A DNA stretch of 64,000 nucleotides, taken from contig JADJWG010000001.1 in NCBI GenBank assembly GCA_016716475.1, positions 1,116,001 through 1,180,000 on the forward strand. The letters run 5' to 3'. This DNA comes from Phycisphaerales bacterium (GTDB taxonomy: Bacteria; Planctomycetota; Phycisphaerae; UBA1845; Fen-1342). Made by a program: the position numbers and the translations under genes. The notes below the pieces were generated by a model, which was not told the origin of the DNA, did no database searches, and saw nothing but the letters and a program-made list of their open reading frames with translations. Below, piece after piece: positions 63,787 through 64,000 of the stretch (the stretch's first letter is position 1; every line of letters begins with the position of its first letter).

Positions 63787-64000
63787 TCACTCTTCCCAGT
63801 AGGGCAGCACTGGCTCGAGCGCCGCCACGATGCGCACCACGAGGTCGCGGAGCAGCTCGCGATCACGTTCATGCTCGAGACCCGCGCCGAGCGAGACCTG
63901 GATGCGCGCGATGTAGGGCGGGCGCTCCGAGAAAAGCCGGGAGTTACGTAGATTCACATTGTTGCTGAGCTGACCGTTCACGACGAACGTGGAAAGCACG
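63787..64000 (-). CDS. C-terminal part of an exported protein, possibly EpsI-like (partial)
   Basis: The open frame runs off the right edge of the window, so only the last ~70 residues are seen (SERPPYIARIQVSLGAGLEHERDRELLRDLV...EPVLPYWEE). The strand-then-long-helix ending with a late proline is similar to the C-terminus of the exosortase-associated protein EpsI, which would fit the context, but the piece is too short to be sure. It is 21 bases upstream of the WecG-type gene and probably in the same operon. Confidence 0.4.
   Translation of the reverse strand, partial: VLSTFVVNGQLSNNVNLRNSRLFSERPPYIARIQVSLGAGLEHERDRELLRDLVVRIVAALEPVLPYWEE

Overview
The window comes from a GC-rich bacterium, most likely a member of the Planctomycetota (perhaps Phycisphaerae-like). 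This is an inference from several traits seen together: an ECF sigma factor of the type common in planctomycetes overlapping a Ser/Thr kinase gene, PEP-CTERM-like surface proteins, large secreted PKD/beta-helix and DUF4091/CBM9 lipoproteins, an IF3 with a long acidic tail, and a deoxyhypusine-synthase-family protein. No rRNA, tRNA, CRISPR array or insertion sequence was recognised.

Left part (1-27 kb), mostly housekeeping. It holds the 3' end of lysS, an ABC-F ATPase, a sigma factor/kinase pair, two lipoprotein genes and mfd. A compact hypC-hypD-hypE-hypA-hypB hydrogenase-maturation operon follows, without hypF or hydrogenase structural genes, and a deoxyhypusine-synthase-like gene lies just downstream of it. 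Next come purC coupled to an exported SH3-like protein gene, a Gfo/Idh/MocA-like gene overlapping a large DUF4091/CBM9 lipoprotein gene, a methyltransferase gene broken by a frameshift, a membrane protein gene, thrS-infC and a beta-hydroxyacid dehydrogenase gene. infC appears to start at a rare ATC codon.

Middle part (27-35.3 kb), surface proteins. Two tandem paralogues carry a variant C-terminal sorting signal (PAP in place of PEP). Each is preceded by a related ~105-110 bp upstream element with a conserved hairpin and followed by a long inverted repeat. A 1757-residue lipoprotein comes next, with PKD-like domains, five tandem BACON-like repeats and a C-terminal parallel beta-helix.

Right part (35.3-64 kb), an exopolysaccharide locus, nearly all on the minus strand. 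It encodes about eleven glycosyltransferases, a Wzx-type flippase, a Wzy/ligase-type membrane protein, a WecG/TagA-type transferase, a polysaccharide deacetylase, two acetyltransferase-like proteins, a pyruvyltransferase, an FkbM methyltransferase, and enzymes for an activated and probably C-methylated deoxysugar (RfbF, an SDR, RfbC, a C-methyltransferase). The partial gene at the right edge may be EpsI-like. Together with the PAP-CTERM proteins this suggests an exosortase-type system linked to exopolysaccharide, with the sortase outside the window.

Two AT-richer islands (about 34.17-37.3 kb and 60.15-62.16 kb) begin or end inside coding regions and look like recombined segments.
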